From an uncultured Pseudomonadota bacterium (GTDB lineage: Bacteria; Pseudomonadota; Gammaproteobacteria; Steroidobacterales; Steroidobacteraceae): DNA of 19,003 bases. The stretch is from positions 1 to 19,003 of the forward strand of contig CAMLGF010000072.1 of the NCBI GenBank assembly GCA_946479515.1, in the 5' to 3' direction. Shown here one piece after another: positions 1 through 6,980 of this stretch. The notes beneath the pieces were generated by a model that was not told the DNA's origin, searched no databases, and saw nothing but the letters and a program-made list of their open reading frames with translations. The number at the start of each line of letters is the position of its first letter. The stretch's first letter is position 1. The position numbers and the translations under genes were made by a program.

Positions 1-30
1 GCGCTGACGCAAGTGGAACCAGATCGTTAA

Positions 31-180
31 CACGTCCTTCTGCTCGCCGTGCACAGCTGGTCGGCAGCCCGCGCCAGCCGGCTGACCGGCTGGCGCCTGG
101 CCGCGGTGACCGCGGGCGCGGTGGTCCTCGGGTTGATCATGATCACGCTCAAGAACCTGGTGCTCCAGCACCTGCACTAG
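31..180 (+). other. Possible 3' tail of a broken or small membrane-protein ORF
   Basis: This plus-strand frame is open from 31 to a TAG at 178-180, with an in-frame TAA at 28-30. Its last ~40 residues include a hydrophobic stretch (roughly AAVTAGAVVLGLIMI) typical of one transmembrane helix, followed by a short basic tail. Its stop shares the CTAG at 177-180 with the stop of the convergent gene, the same compact junction seen at 5227-5230, which argues that the frame end is genuine. The only internal start (GTG at 49) has no visible Shine-Dalgarno sequence. It could be the C-terminus of a longer membrane protein disrupted by a frameshift near position 30, or a chance open frame. The family is not recognised. 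Confidence 0.25.
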
Positions 181-740
181 GCGTTCATCCCCTGCGCCAG
201 CACGCCGAGCCGCCGCCAGTCGACGGTCTGCCGCGCGGGCGGGACCCCGGGGCGTGCGGCCGCCGGGGGGCGGGCCTGCGGGCTAACTACTTTCGCCGCG
301 GCAGGCGCGGCGGGTGTGGCCCCCGGAGGAGGCGCCGGGCGCCGCAGGAAGGCCAGGCGGCGCATCAGGTTGGTGGTGGTGGGCGTGACGAATTTCGCCG
401 CGCCCTTGCCGTCGAGGAACTTGGCGTCGGCGATGATCATCGCGATGCCGAGCAGATCGTTGAGCGGCGAGCGCGCGGGCAGGAACGCCGCGGCGCGGCC
501 ATCGCCGAAATTCTGGAAGATATAGGCCTTGTCCGGCGCCGCATTGAGCGCCGAGACCGCCTCGAGCACGAAGTTGTGCTCGTCGGGGCCGAGCGCGCCC
601 TCGTCGAGCCACAGCACGTCGCCGCGTTCGTCGTGCAGCGAGATTGATTGCAGGCGATTTCCCGAAAGCGCCTGCTTCAGGGCTTCGCCGACTGCGGCCT
701 TGGAATCGCCGCTGGGTGTGACACTAGCGCTCGCCTGCAT
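177..740 (-). CDS. Conserved-looking hypothetical protein, 187 aa
   Basis: I do not recognise the family with confidence. The ATG at 740 is preceded on the minus strand by GGGGAAG about eight bases upstream, a plausible ribosome binding site. Residues ~1-130 look like one compact alpha/beta sensory-type domain (an ISLHDERGDVLWL strand pair, then LGPDEHNFVLEAV, then GRAAAFLPAR and LGIAMIIADAK). Residues ~133-175 are a Pro/Ala-rich, probably disordered linker. A short tail (TVDWRRLGVLAQGMNA) follows. No signal peptide or membrane helix is seen. The fold pattern is reminiscent of roadblock- or PAS/GAF-like small-ligand domains and of regions N-terminal to EAL domains in Xanthomonadales, but that is only an impression. 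The gene stands alone; its stop overlaps that of the convergent frame at 31-180. Confidence 0.75.
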   Translation of the reverse strand: MQASASVTPSGDSKAAVGEALKQALSGNRLQSISLHDERGDVLWLDEGALGPDEHNFVLEAVSALNAAPDKAYIFQNFGDGRAAAFLPARSPLNDLLGIAMIIADAKFLDGKGAAKFVTPTTTNLMRRLAFLRRPAPPPGATPAAPAAAKVVSPQARPPAAARPGVPPARQTVDWRRLGVLAQGMNA

Positions 741-753
741 TCCGATACTTCCC

Positions 754-781
754 CGATTTGAGCGTGCAGCCTCGCAAATCG
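754..781. repeat. Inverted repeat upstream of the 187-aa gene
   Basis: CGATTTG (754-760) and CAAATCG (775-781) form perfect 7-bp arms around a 14-base spacer, starting 13 bp upstream of the 187-aa gene's start codon. The position suits an operator or a leader hairpin. The rest of the 741-959 gap holds no gene that I can support. Confidence 0.35.
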
Positions 782-917
782 ACGTGGGATTCGCCGTGAC
801 ATAGCTCGCGTTCCCTGAGCGGGCGCAGCGACAGTTTGACGCGCTTATGTCGAATACCCGGACTCTTTCGCGCAGCAGGTCACAGCAGCCTCGTTTCCAG
901 GCGCATCGCGCCCGCGT

Positions 918-937
918 GGGCCGGCATGCGCCGGCCC
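918..937. terminator. Strong GC hairpin downstream of the DUF1993 gene
   Basis: GGGCCGGC (918-925) and GCCGGCCC (930-937) are perfect 8-bp arms around an ATGC loop, 23 bp beyond the stop of the minus-strand DUF1993 gene. No T-run follows on the minus strand, so this is not a canonical intrinsic terminator. It may still stabilise the 3' end or act as a pause site. Confidence 0.35.
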
Positions 938-959
938 CCCGTCGGGCGAGCTACGTCGG

Positions 960-1463
960 TCAACCGCCGAGAAAATCCCGCTTGCCGATGTCCACGCCGT
1001 TGTGCCGCAGCAGGTTGTAGGCGGTGACGAAATGGAAGAAGAAATTCGGCAACGCCCAGACCTGCAGGAATTCCAGGCCTTTGAACTGCACCGTGCGATC
1101 TCGCAGCTTGATGACGATGTCGCGTGTCTCGCTGCCGTCGAGGGCCGCGGCGGGTACGGTGTCGATGTACTGCAGTGTCTTTTTCACGCGCTCCACCAGT
1201 TCATCCAGAGTGGATTCGACGTCATCGAACTTCGGCGGATCTATGCCGGCGAGGCGCGCCATGGACTTCTTGGCGAAGTCACTGGTGAGCTGGATCTGCC
1301 GCGAGAACGGCAGCATGTCGGGAGCGAGCCGCGCGGCCACGAGGATGCCGACGTCGAAGTTGCGGGCCTTGGCGTTGGCGGCACCTTTCTCCATCACGTG
1401 CAGCAATTGCGTCAGGCCCTTCTTGAATACCCCATGGCTCATCGCGTGCATTGAAATCTGCAT
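960..1463 (-). CDS. DUF1993 family protein, 167 aa
   Basis: The length, and motifs such as FSRQIQLTSDFAKKSMARLAG in the middle and FFFHFVTAYNLLRHNGVDIGKRDFLG at the C-terminus (in pieces), match the DUF1993 family of small, all-helical proteins related to the DinB-like four-helix bundle. The family has no firmly assigned reaction. The start at 1463 is preceded by an AGAGGGAAG ribosome binding site. No signal peptide or membrane helix is visible, so it is probably cytoplasmic. It is transcribed divergently from the LysR-type regulator at 1529 across a 65-bp gap, the classic arrangement in which the regulator controls its neighbour, although control here is inferred. Family assignment is good; function is unknown. 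Confidence 0.9.
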   Translation of the reverse strand: MQISMHAMSHGVFKKGLTQLLHVMEKGAANAKARNFDVGILVAARLAPDMLPFSRQIQLTSDFAKKSMARLAGIDPPKFDDVESTLDELVERVKKTLQYIDTVPAAALDGSETRDIVIKLRDRTVQFKGLEFLQVWALPNFFFHFVTAYNLLRHNGVDIGKRDFLGG

Positions 1464-1483
1464 TAAGTCTTCCCTCTTAGATT

Positions 1484-1523
1484 CTTTGGTGAAACAATGC
1501 GCGCGCCATCGTTACCTTTGGTG
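1484..1523. promoter_or_regulatory. Direct repeat in the DUF1993/LysR divergent promoter
   Basis: CTTTGGTG occurs at 1484-1491 and again at 1516-1523, 32 bp apart start to start (about three helical turns), inside the 65-bp gap between the two divergent genes. Same-face repeats in such a gap are candidate regulator sites. No convincing -35/-10 pair could be assigned. Confidence 0.3.
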
Positions 1524-1528
1524 CGCCC

Positions 1529-2425
1529 ATGAGTGAATTATGGTTTCCCGCTCAACTCGCCGTCTTCGCCCGGGTGGTGGAGCTCAACGGCTTCTCCGCG
1601 GCCGCGCGGGCCTATGGCGTGCCGAAGGTCGCCATCAGCCGCGCCATTGCCGACCTCGAAAAATCCATGGGCGTGCAGCTCATGAAACGCACGACCCGGC
1701 GAATTTTCCTCACCGCCGCGGGCGACGCCGTGCTGCCGCATGCGCGCGCGCTCGGCGCGGAAGTGGAAAGGGTACGCCAGCTCGCGCACAGCTTCTCTAC
1801 CTCTCGCGAGGGACCTCTGCGCGTGGTGGCCGATCCCACCTACGGCCGCGTGCTGCTCGCACCGCTGGTACCACGTTTCCTCGACAGCTTTCCGGAGATC
1901 GCGCTCGACGTGGTGCTCGATTCGGATCAGAGCTCGGAATGGGACGTGGCCATCCGCGCCGGTGAAAACACCGACCCCACCCTGGGCTCGCGCCTGCTCG
2001 GCGCGCCCCCGGCGGTGCTGTGCGCCACGCCCGCGTACCTGCAGAAGCATCCCGCCCCCGAGCGTCCCGAGGGACTGCGCGAGCACGCGCTGTTGACGCC
2101 CGCCGGCGAGGGAGCCGAATACAAATTCCAGATGACCAAGGCCTCGGCACGCGCCGAGGTGCGTGTCCGGCCCAAGCTGGCCGTGGATGATCCCGCGGTG
2201 CTGCACAGCGCGACCGTCGCCGGGCTCGGCATCGGCCTTCTGCCCGAGTTCCTGTGCCGGCAGGGCGTCGCCACCGCCAAGCTCCGTAAGGTGCTCGCCG
2301 ATTGGCAGGCGCCTTCCGCCGCGCCACTGTATGCGGTCTTCCCCGCCGGCCTGGAGGACGATCCTCGGGTGAAGAGTTTCGTGGATTTCGCCGCGGCCAA
2401 CATTGTCCCGGCACTGGCTCACTAG
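1529..2425 (+). CDS. LysR-family transcriptional regulator
   Basis: At 298 residues this has the usual LysR length. The winged helix-turn-helix covers roughly residues 8-65 (LAVFARVVELNGFSAAARAY, then a recognition helix around VPKVAISRAIADLE and the TRRIFLTAAGDAVL wing). It is followed by the two-lobed effector-binding domain of the CrgA-like subgroup (GPLRVVADPTYG near residue 95; GLGIGLLPEFL near residue 235). The start at 1529 has no clear Shine-Dalgarno sequence but is the first ATG and gives the standard N-terminus. It is divergent from DUF1993 and lies 10 bp upstream of the acyl-CoA dehydrogenase, so it may control either or both. The inducer cannot be inferred from sequence. Confidence 0.93.
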   Translation: MSELWFPAQLAVFARVVELNGFSAAARAYGVPKVAISRAIADLEKSMGVQLMKRTTRRIFLTAAGDAVLPHARALGAEVERVRQLAHSFSTSREGPLRVVADPTYGRVLLAPLVPRFLDSFPEIALDVVLDSDQSSEWDVAIRAGENTDPTLGSRLLGAPPAVLCATPAYLQKHPAPERPEGLREHALLTPAGEGAEYKFQMTKASARAEVRVRPKLAVDDPAVLHSATVAGLGIGLLPEFLCRQGVATAKLRKVLADWQAPSAAPLYAVFPAGLEDDPRVKSFVDFAAANIVPALAH

Positions 2426-2435
2426 GAGACGTTCG

Positions 2436-4253
2436 ATGTATCGCGCGCCGGTCAAGGACCTCCGGTTTGTATTGGATGAACTCATCGGCACGGAAGCGCT
2501 GCGCGCCTGCCCGGAGTACGCCGACTACTCGAGCGAAACCAGCGACGCCGTGCTGGGCGAGGCCGCGCGCTTCGCCGAGACCGTGCTCGAGCCGCTGTGC
2601 AAGAGCGGCGATCGCCAGGGGGCGCAGTGGTCGGCCAATGGCGTGACCATGCCCGAGGGTTTCAAGGAGGCCTATCGCCAGTTCTGCGAGAGCGGCTGGC
2701 CGTCGCTGCGCGCGCCGACCGAGTTCGGCGGGCAGGGCGTGCCGTCGGTGCTCGGCACCGCGGTCGAAGAGCTGTGGGCCTCGTCCAACCTGGCGTTCAA
2801 GCTCTGCCCCATGCTCACGCAGGGCGCGATCGAGGCGCTGTCGCACTTCGGCTCGCAGCAGCAGAAGGAGCTGTACCTTCCGAAGATGGCCACCGGCGAG
2901 TGGACCGGCACCATGAATCTCACCGAGCCGCAGGCCGGCAGCGACCTTTCGCAGGTGCGCACCCGTGCGGTGCCGGCCGGCCCTAACTATCGCATCTACG
3001 GACAGAAGATCTTCATCACCTATGGCGAACACGACCTCACCGGGAACATCGTGCACATGGTGCTGGCGCGCATCGACGGCGCGCCGCCGGGCGTGCGCGG
3101 CATCTCGCTGTTCATCGTGCCCAAGTTCTGGGTGAACGCCGACGGCACGGCGGGCGCTCGCAACGACGTGTACTGCGCCTCCATCGAACACAAGCTCGGC
3201 ATCCACGCCAGTCCGACCTGCGTGATGATGTATGGCGAGAACGAAGGTGCGCTCGGCGTGCTGGTGGGCGAGGCCAATCGCGGCCTGGAATACATGTTCG
3301 TGATGATGAACGCCGCGCGCCTGTCCGTGGGCCTCGAGGGATATTCGCAAGGCGAGCGCGCGTTCCAACAGGCGGCCGAATGGGCGCGCACGCGGGTGCA
3401 GGGCAAACCGCCGGTGCCGGTCTCGAAGGTGGCCGGTTCCGCGTCGCTGGGCACGAGTTCCTCGCCCGCGCCGATCATCGGCCACCCGGACGTCAAACGC
3501 ATGCTGCTGGGCATGAAGACCACGGTGGAAGCGTCGCGGGCGATGGCGCTGTACGCCGCGCACCAGCTCGATCTCGGGCGGGCTCATCCGGATGAGGCCG
3601 TGCGCGCGGCTGCCCAGGCGCGTGGCGATCTGCTCATCCCGATCGTGAAGGGTTTCTGCACCGAGAACGGCATCGCAGCGGCGTCCACCGGCATCCAGGT
3701 GCACGGCGGCATGGGCTACGTCGAGGAAACGGGCGCGGCACAGACGCTGCGCGACGTGCGCATCACGGCCATCTACGAGGGCACCACCGGCATACAGTCG
3801 AACGATCTCATCGGCCGGAAGTTCGGCCGCGACCGTGGGGCCGCGCTGCGTGCCTTGCTCGACGAAATGCAGGCGTCGCTGGCGGCCATGGGCGATGCAC
3901 AGGGCGTGGTGAAAGAGACGCGCGATGCCGTGCAGGACGCCGTCGCGCGACTGAGCGGCGCCGCAGACAGTCTGCTGAACGTGCTGGCCAGCACGCCAGA
4001 CCGCGCGATGGCGGTCTCCGTGCCATTCCTCGAGCTGTGCGCCCTCACCATCGGCGGCTGGCTGATGGCCCGTTCCGCGGCCATCGCCGCACAGCGACTC
4101 GGCGAAGGCGCCAGCGATCGCGAGTTCCTGGAAGGCAAGCTGGCCTCCGCGCGCTACTACGCGCAGCAGGTGTTGCCGAAGGTTCTGGCACTGGAACGCA
4201 TCGTCACGCAGGGCAGCAGTGCGGTGGTGGAGACCGACCCGGCGCTGATCTGA
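2436..4253 (+). CDS. Acyl-CoA dehydrogenase, 605 aa long-form (FadE-like class)
   Basis: This FAD enzyme should oxidise an acyl-CoA to the trans-2-enoyl-CoA in the cytoplasm, as in beta-oxidation. The N-terminal MYRAPVKDLRFVLDEL is the signature of the AcylCoA_DH_N extension, the middle carries MNLTEPQAGSDL (160-171), and residues 423-455 carry HGGMGYVEE and IYEGTTGIQ, with Glu448 as the expected catalytic base. The ~120 residues after position 480 match the extra C-terminal domain of 600-residue family members. The ATG at 2436 is chosen over an upstream in-frame GTG (2403) because it follows AGGAGA directly and restores the family N-terminus. It lies 10 bp after the LysR gene and 11 bp before the aldo/keto reductase. 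Chain-length preference cannot be read from the sequence. Confidence 0.95.
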   Translation: MYRAPVKDLRFVLDELIGTEALRACPEYADYSSETSDAVLGEAARFAETVLEPLCKSGDRQGAQWSANGVTMPEGFKEAYRQFCESGWPSLRAPTEFGGQGVPSVLGTAVEELWASSNLAFKLCPMLTQGAIEALSHFGSQQQKELYLPKMATGEWTGTMNLTEPQAGSDLSQVRTRAVPAGPNYRIYGQKIFITYGEHDLTGNIVHMVLARIDGAPPGVRGISLFIVPKFWVNADGTAGARNDVYCASIEHKLGIHASPTCVMMYGENEGALGVLVGEANRGLEYMFVMMNAARLSVGLEGYSQGERAFQQAAEWARTRVQGKPPVPVSKVAGSASLGTSSSPAPIIGHPDVKRMLLGMKTTVEASRAMALYAAHQLDLGRAHPDEAVRAAAQARGDLLIPIVKGFCTENGIAAASTGIQVHGGMGYVEETGAAQTLRDVRITAIYEGTTGIQSNDLIGRKFGRDRGAALRALLDEMQASLAAMGDAQGVVKETRDAVQDAVARLSGAADSLLNVLASTPDRAMAVSVPFLELCALTIGGWLMARSAAIAAQRLGEGASDREFLEGKLASARYYAQQVLPKVLALERIVTQGSSAVVETDPALI

Positions 4254-4260
4254 AGGAGGT
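4253..4260 (+). promoter_or_regulatory. Strong ribosome binding site for the aldo/keto reductase
   Basis: AAGGAGGT overlaps the last base of the acyl-CoA dehydrogenase stop codon and sits four bases before the ATG at 4265. It is a near-perfect Shine-Dalgarno sequence and fixes that start over the longer upstream in-frame reading. Confidence 0.8.
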
Positions 4261-4264
4261 AGGA

Positions 4265-5230
4265 ATGGATCGCAGGGACTTCCTGGCAATCGGTGGCGCC
4301 GCGGCCGTGGGTGGCGCGGCGAGTTCGCTGGCCGGCGCGCACGATACCGGCTATCCCCACGAACACCTGCCGGATGGCACGGTGTTGCCCACGGGCAAGC
4401 CGCTCATGCGCCAGATTCCATCCTCGGGGGAGGCCATTCCGGCCATCGGCCTGGGAACCTCCGGCCCATTCGAAGTCAACGGCGACGACAAAGCGCGCGC
4501 GCCGCTGCGCCAGGTTCTGCAGGCGTTTTTCCTCGGCGGCGCCCGGCTCATCGACACCTCGCCCATGTACTCCACGGCCGAGACCGTGCTCGGCGAGCTG
4601 CTCACGCCGGACCAGCAGGCCAGGGTCTTCCTCGCCACCAAGGTGTGGACGCCCGGATCGGGCGGCCATGGCGAGGCCAAGGGCATCGAGCAGATGCAGC
4701 GTTCCATGGAGCTGCTGAAGCACAAACGCATCGAGCTCATGCAGGTGCACAACCTGGTGGATCTCGGCGTGCACTTGCGGACGCTGCGGCGCTGGAAGGA
4801 CGAGGGCCGCATCAAGTATCTCGGCGTCACGCACTACACGACCAGCTCCTATCCGGACCTCATCGCCATCATCGAGCGCGAGAAGCCCGACTTCGTGCAG
4901 TTCAACTATTCGGTCACCACCCGCGAGGCCGAGCAGAAGCTGCTGCCGCTGTGTGCGGACAAGGGCGTCGCGGTCATCATCAATCGCGCCTTCGAGGACG
5001 GAAATCTGTTCACGCGCGTGCAGGGCAAACCGCTGCCGCCGTGGGCCGCGGAATTCGGTGCGAAGAGCTGGGCGCAGGTGTTCCTGAAGTTCGTGCTGGC
5101 GCATCCCGCCGTGACCTGCGTGATTCCCGCCACCGGCAAGGTGCGCAACCTGGTCGACAACCTGGGGGCCGGCATCGGGCCGCTGCCCGATGCGAAGCAG
5201 CGCGCACAGATCGTGGCCGCGGTGGGCTAG
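4265..5230 (+). CDS. Tat-exported aldo/keto reductase, 321 aa
   Basis: Residues 1-25 form a twin-arginine signal (MDRRDFL followed by a mild hydrophobic Ala/Gly stretch and an AGA cleavage region), so the protein is probably exported folded to the periplasm. The remainder is an aldo/keto reductase barrel. The catalytic tetrad is visible as Asp97 (LIDTSP), Tyr102 (MYST), Lys126 (ATKVW) and His162 (QVHNL). NAD(P)H-dependent aldehyde or ketone reduction is the family activity; an exported member needs a periplasmic nicotinamide source or an already bound cofactor, which is unusual. The start is set by the strong ribosome binding site at 4253-4260. The gene is probably in one operon with the LysR regulator and the acyl-CoA dehydrogenase. 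Its stop shares a CTAG with the stop of the convergent HAD gene. The substrate is unknown. Confidence 0.92.
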   Translation: MDRRDFLAIGGAAAVGGAASSLAGAHDTGYPHEHLPDGTVLPTGKPLMRQIPSSGEAIPAIGLGTSGPFEVNGDDKARAPLRQVLQAFFLGGARLIDTSPMYSTAETVLGELLTPDQQARVFLATKVWTPGSGGHGEAKGIEQMQRSMELLKHKRIELMQVHNLVDLGVHLRTLRRWKDEGRIKYLGVTHYTTSSYPDLIAIIEREKPDFVQFNYSVTTREAEQKLLPLCADKGVAVIINRAFEDGNLFTRVQGKPLPPWAAEFGAKSWAQVFLKFVLAHPAVTCVIPATGKVRNLVDNLGAGIGPLPDAKQRAQIVAAVG

Positions 5231-5880
5231 ACGAGATCGACCAGCTCGCCCATCGAGCGGATGACCCGGGCGCCGCTCGCCACCATGGCCGCCTGCGCCG
5301 GGCCCGGCGCGGAAGCCGGGCTGTAGCCGATGGCCTGCATGCCTGCGGACAGCGCCGCCGCGGCACCGGCCGGAGAATCCTCGATGACCACGCATTGCGC
5401 CACCTGCGCGCCGAGCCGTTGCGCCGCCAGTAGATAGACATCCGGGGCAGGCTTGGGCCGGGGCACCATCGAGGTGACGTATACGTGGTCGCCGAAAAAC
5501 GCGGCGAGTCCGCTCACGTCCAGCGAATAGCGCACGCGGGCGAGCGGCGATTGCGAGGCCACCGCCATGGCATGGCCACGCGTGCGCAGTGTCGCCACCG
5601 CATCGCGCAGTTGTTCGACCACGGCGAGCTCACGATGGAAAGCATGCGCCGTGGCGAATGCCCAGTTGTACACCCACGCTGCGGATGGCCGGCGTCCGGA
5701 CCGCGCCGCGATGGCGTCGACCACGCCATCGACCGTCTTGCCGAGGAACAAGGCGTGCGCCTCGGCGGGGGTCAGCTCCAGGCCGAGCTCGCGCGTCACC
5801 TCGGATTCGACCCGGCTCGCGAGGTGCTCGCTGTCGATCAGCACCCCGTCGCAGTCGAAGATGAGTGCCCGCTCAGCCAC
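5227..5880 (-). CDS. HAD-superfamily phosphatase (subfamily IA, beta-phosphoglucomutase-like), 217 aa
   Basis: All four HAD motifs are present: the Asp9 nucleophile and Asp11 in FDCDGVLIDSE, Ser109 in AVASQS, Lys143 in RPKPAP, and Glu167-Asp168 in VVIEDSPAG. A helical cap of about 70 residues lies between motifs I and II. This is the arrangement of soluble sugar-phosphate phosphatases and phosphoglucomutases such as YieH/YqaB-type proteins. The substrate cannot be told apart by eye. The start is GTG (5878-5880), with no good ribosome binding site. It overlaps the end of the 66-aa membrane protein gene by 8 bp, which suggests translational coupling. It is the last gene of the terC operon. Confidence 0.93.
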   Translation of the reverse strand: MAERALIFDCDGVLIDSEHLASRVESEVTRELGLELTPAEAHALFLGKTVDGVVDAIAARSGRRPSAAWVYNWAFATAHAFHRELAVVEQLRDAVATLRTRGHAMAVASQSPLARVRYSLDVSGLAAFFGDHVYVTSMVPRPKPAPDVYLLAAQRLGAQVAQCVVIEDSPAGAAAALSAGMQAIGYSPASAPGPAQAAMVASGARVIRSMGELVDLV

Positions 5881-6073
5881 GCCGGAGTCGTGAGCGCCCG
5901 CTCGCCGAGAGCAGCGCGACCGGCCACAGCAGCGCCATGCGCAGCCGCGACCCCCAGCGCCGGCTGCGTGCCGGCTGGGTTTCGCTCGAGTACAGGTAGC
6001 TGGAAGTGGCCGAGAGCGCCAGCACGATGACGCCGAAGATCCAGATGATCACGCCGAGCCGCATCAGCACCAT
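5873..6073 (-). CDS. Small membrane protein, 66 aa
   Basis: The ATG at 6073 follows a GGGAGGGG ribosome binding site and opens a 66-residue frame ending at 5873. Residues ~5-22 (RLGVIIWIFGVIVLALSA) form a clear transmembrane helix, and ~45-58 (RMALLWPVALLSAS) form a second hydrophobic stretch. The loop between them and the C-terminus are rich in Arg and Ser. The frame sits 14 bp after terC and overlaps the HAD start by 8 bp, so it fits the spacing of a real operon member. It was not recognised as a known family. The frame extends far upstream through terC, but that part is a shadow of the terC gene. Confidence 0.7.
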   Translation of the reverse strand: MVLMRLGVIIWIFGVIVLALSATSSYLYSSETQPARSRRWGSRLRMALLWPVALLSASGRSRLRRG

Positions 6074-6087
6074 GGCCCCTCCCGTCT

Positions 6088-6864
6088 CTATTCCTTGTCC
6101 GTGGGCTTCTCGTAGGACGCGTGCAGGTGCACGGGTTCCGCCTTTGCCTGGCGCTTGCGGCGCGCGCGGATGTTGAGCATCTCCACCGCCACCGAGAATG
6201 CCATCGCGAAGTAGATGTAGCCCTTGGGCACGTGGTGGTCGAAGCCCTCCGCCACGAGCATGACGCCCACCACGAGCAGGAAGGACAGCGCCAGCATCTT
6301 GATCGACGGATGTGCCGAGACGAAGTCGCCGATCGCCCGCGCGAACATCATCATGAGGCCGACCGAGGCGACCACCGCGGCGATCATCACCGCCACCTCG
6401 TCGACCATGCCCACCGCGGTGATGATCGAGTCGAGCGAGAACACCATGTCGATGACAATGATCTGCAGGATGATGGCGCCGAAGCTGGCCTTCACCTTCG
6501 CCGAGGCGTGACCTTCCTCGCCTTCGGTGAGCTGGTGGACTTCCTTGGTCGATTTCCACACGAGGAAGACGCCGCCGGCGATCAGGATGAGGTCGCGGCC
6601 GGAGATTTCCTCGCCGAGCACCGTCAGCAACGGCGCCGTGAGCCCGACGATCCACGACAGCACCAGCAGCAGCCCGACACGCATGAACATCGCGAGGAAC
6701 AGGCCGATCTTCCGCGCCGTCTCGCGCTGCTCGCGCGGCAGCTTGTCCACCAGAATGGAGATGAAGATGATGTTGTCGATGCCGAGCACCAGCTCGAGCG
6801 CGGTCAACGTGAAGAAGGCGATCCAGGCCTGGGGATCTGCGAGCAATGCGGTGATGGCTTCCAT
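6088..6864 (-). CDS. TerC-family integral membrane protein, 258 aa
   Basis: The protein starts MEAITALLADPQAWIAFFTLTALE and continues with ELVLGIDNIIFISILV (around 24-39), the acidic TerC signature repeated in the second half as VIDMVFSLDSIITAVGMVDE. About seven transmembrane segments alternate with short loops, and a charged cytoplasmic tail (RARRKRQAKAEP and onward) ends the chain. TerC/Alx/YkoY-type proteins are implicated in manganese efflux and metal loading of exported proteins; the earlier tellurite-resistance name is historical. This member resembles the YjbE/YkoY-like short forms without CBS domains. The ATG at 6864 is chosen because it gives the family N-terminus; the longer upstream frame has no family match and no membrane character. 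It is divergent from the glycosidase gene at 6981. Confidence 0.93.
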   Translation of the reverse strand: MEAITALLADPQAWIAFFTLTALELVLGIDNIIFISILVDKLPREQRETARKIGLFLAMFMRVGLLLVLSWIVGLTAPLLTVLGEEISGRDLILIAGGVFLVWKSTKEVHQLTEGEEGHASAKVKASFGAIILQIIVIDMVFSLDSIITAVGMVDEVAVMIAAVVASVGLMMMFARAIGDFVSAHPSIKMLALSFLLVVGVMLVAEGFDHHVPKGYIYFAMAFSVAVEMLNIRARRKRQAKAEPVHLHASYEKPTDKE

Positions 6865-6980
6865 GAGTGGGCGCCATCTTAGAGATTGACCGTGCGCTGT
6901 GCGAGATCGGGCCGCTTGGCGGAACCTGGAATCGCCGGACGCGGTAATCTTCGTCGCCTCCCACCAAGCGCGGAATTCCC

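Noticed and set aside
836..857. TTGACG (836-841) as a -35 box for a plus-strand promoter
   Set aside because: The nearest -10-like element (GAATAC, 852-857) is only 10 bp away and no plus-strand gene follows.
1797..4289. 830-aa open frame on the minus strand across LysR and the acyl-CoA dehydrogenase
   Set aside because: Composition is His/Arg/Gly/Ala-rich without domains; it is the complementary shadow expected opposite GC-rich genes whose own frames have clear family motifs.
6916..6950. TTGGCG / TAATCT as the glycosidase promoter
   Set aside because: The spacing is 23 bp, too long for a sigma70 promoter.
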